12,911 bases of DNA from JACVRU01 sp040905885. Lineage in GTDB: Bacteria; Actinomycetota; Thermoleophilia; Gaiellales; Gaiellaceae. Location: positions 1-12,911 of the forward strand of contig JBBDQR010000010.1 of the NCBI GenBank assembly GCA_040905885.1, in the 5' to 3' direction. Below the pieces are notes generated by a model, which saw nothing but the letters and a program-made list of their open reading frames with translations, did not search any database and had not been told where the DNA came from. Within the stretch, counting starts at the first letter, position 1. Every line of letters starts with the position of its first letter. This document shows, in pieces, positions 12,674 through 12,911 of the stretch. A program made the position numbers and the translations under genes.

Positions 12674-12814
12674 ATGCGCATCGCCCTCCTCCTGGCCCTC
12701 GCCCTTCTGCTGGCCCTCCCTGGCTGTGGCGCGAACGGCGACTCCGGCGGCGACCAGTCCCCGGGGGACACGCCGGCCACGACGCAGAAGGGCGGGGGCT
12801 ACGACTATCCCTAG
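12674..12814 (+). CDS. Small predicted lipoprotein (46 aa)
   Basis: This 46-residue frame has the build of a lipoprotein. It has a short basic start (MRIA), a leucine/alanine-rich hydrophobic core (residues 4-15), a lipobox LPGC with acylated C18, and a hydrophilic 28-residue mature part rich in G, D, T and P that ends GGGYDYP. The mature peptide is too short for an enzyme domain and matches no family I recognise. There is no Shine-Dalgarno (TAAGAACTACGC precedes the ATG), so a leaderless message is possible. The gene diverges from sdhA across 59 nt and is followed by a strong hairpin. A chance frame is possible, but the signal peptide plus lipobox argues for a real product. Confidence 0.6.
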   Translation: MRIALLLALALLLALPGCGANGDSGGDQSPGDTPATTQKGGGYDYP

Positions 12815-12829
12815 GAGGCGATAGCCGGG

Positions 12830-12846
12830 GGGCGGCGAATCCGCCC
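12830..12846. terminator. Hairpin after the lipoprotein gene
   Basis: GGGCGG (12830-12835) pairs with CCGCCC (12841-12846) around CGAAT, and outer G and C runs at 12827-12832 and 12852-12856 offer an alternative longer pairing. It lies between the + strand lipoprotein stop and the stop of the - strand gene at the right edge, so it may serve as a bidirectional terminator. Confidence 0.45.
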
Positions 12847-12856
12847 TGGTGCCCCC

Positions 12857-12911
12857 TCAGCAAATGTCCTCCGGCTTCTGGCCCGCGATCACACGGCGCG
12901 CTGCGGCGTCC
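12857..12911 (-). CDS. 3' end of a leftward gene cut by the window edge
   Basis: On the - strand an open frame enters at the right edge and reads DAAARRVIAGQKPEDIC, then TGA at 12859-12857. Only 17 residues are visible, too few to name a family. Position and orientation are sensible: it converges on the lipoprotein gene with a hairpin between the two stops. About ten of its last codons are the 27-nt repeat also found at 3890-3916, where the equivalent frame does not stop. Confidence 0.4.
   Translation of the reverse strand, partial: DAAARRVIAGQKPEDIC
12873..12899 (-). repeat. 27-nt exact repeat, copy 2
   Basis: This is the reverse complement of 3890-3916 over all 27 positions. In this copy the sequence lies within the C-terminal codons of the partial gene at the right edge and is followed by GAGGACATTTGCTGA. 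To the right of 12899 the two loci diverge completely. Confidence 0.85.

Noticed and set aside
9859..12780. Single 973-codon - strand frame suggesting an sdhA-sdhB fusion
   Set aside because: The part over sdhA is a shadow frame. The true SdhA is in a different frame and ends in a TGATG overlap with the sdhB start.
11028..12824. 598-codon + strand frame opposite sdhA
   Set aside because: Val/Asp/Arg/His-rich mirror frame typical of GC-rich DNA; no domain, and it lies wholly antisense to a well-supported gene until the lipoprotein region.
3890..12899. The 27-nt repeats as attL/attR of an integrated element
   Set aside because: They are inverted, not direct, there is no integrase between them, and the enclosed genes are mostly housekeeping.

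Overview
The window is a GC-rich stretch of bacterial chromosome. Its gene order points to a deep-branching actinobacterium. SRP RNA, dnaX, ybaB and recR are followed by lysC and asd, the same relative order as the mycobacterial dnaZX, ybaB, recR, ask, asd neighbourhood. Protein style and codon use suggest class Thermoleophilia (Gaiellales/Solirubrobacterales type), but that placement is inference, not a search result. Most of the window is housekeeping.

Layout. 14-85 (-) is tRNA-Val(CAC). 147-584 (-) is a two-CBS-domain protein. A promoter at 619-647 drives a large, Alu-domain-containing SRP RNA (655-931, +). Next comes a + strand replication/repair cluster: dnaX (959-2536), ybaB (overlapping dnaX by 4 nt), a stand-alone cyclic-nucleotide-binding domain protein (2859-3170) and recR (3188-3778). 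Between recR and lysC lie a nested palindromic element (3804-3914) and a - strand VapBC-type toxin-antitoxin pair (3946-4588). Then come lysC (4674-5927) and asd (6072-7016), the first two steps of the aspartate amino-acid pathway, separated by a strong hairpin.

The right half is transcribed leftwards. A tight operon of membrane-anchored metallophosphoesterase, Asp23-like protein and degenerate GNAT-like protein occupies 8854-7084. Two copies of an AAGTAACA/TGTTACTT palindrome precede it. Upstream of that, sdhA-sdhB-sdhE (12614-8969) encodes a succinate:quinone reductase of the type whose third subunit is an HdrB-like CCG-domain protein instead of a membrane cytochrome b. A 46-aa lipoprotein gene (12674-12814, +) diverges from sdhA, and the 3' end of another - strand gene enters at the right edge.

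Points worth a second look: a 27-nt exact inverted repeat linking the recR-vapC palindromic element to the last codons of the gene at the right edge; the palindrome pair at 8847-8919; the large SRP RNA in an apparent actinobacterium; the cNMP-domain gene inside the dnaX-recR cluster; the anchor-less Sdh with a predicted third [4Fe-4S]-type cluster; a compact Asd; and a GNAT-like protein that lacks its acetyl-CoA loop and runs out through repeat DNA. I saw no CRISPR array, transposase, phage gene or obvious new defence system. Exact starts, promoters and terminators are read by eye and are less certain than the gene identities.
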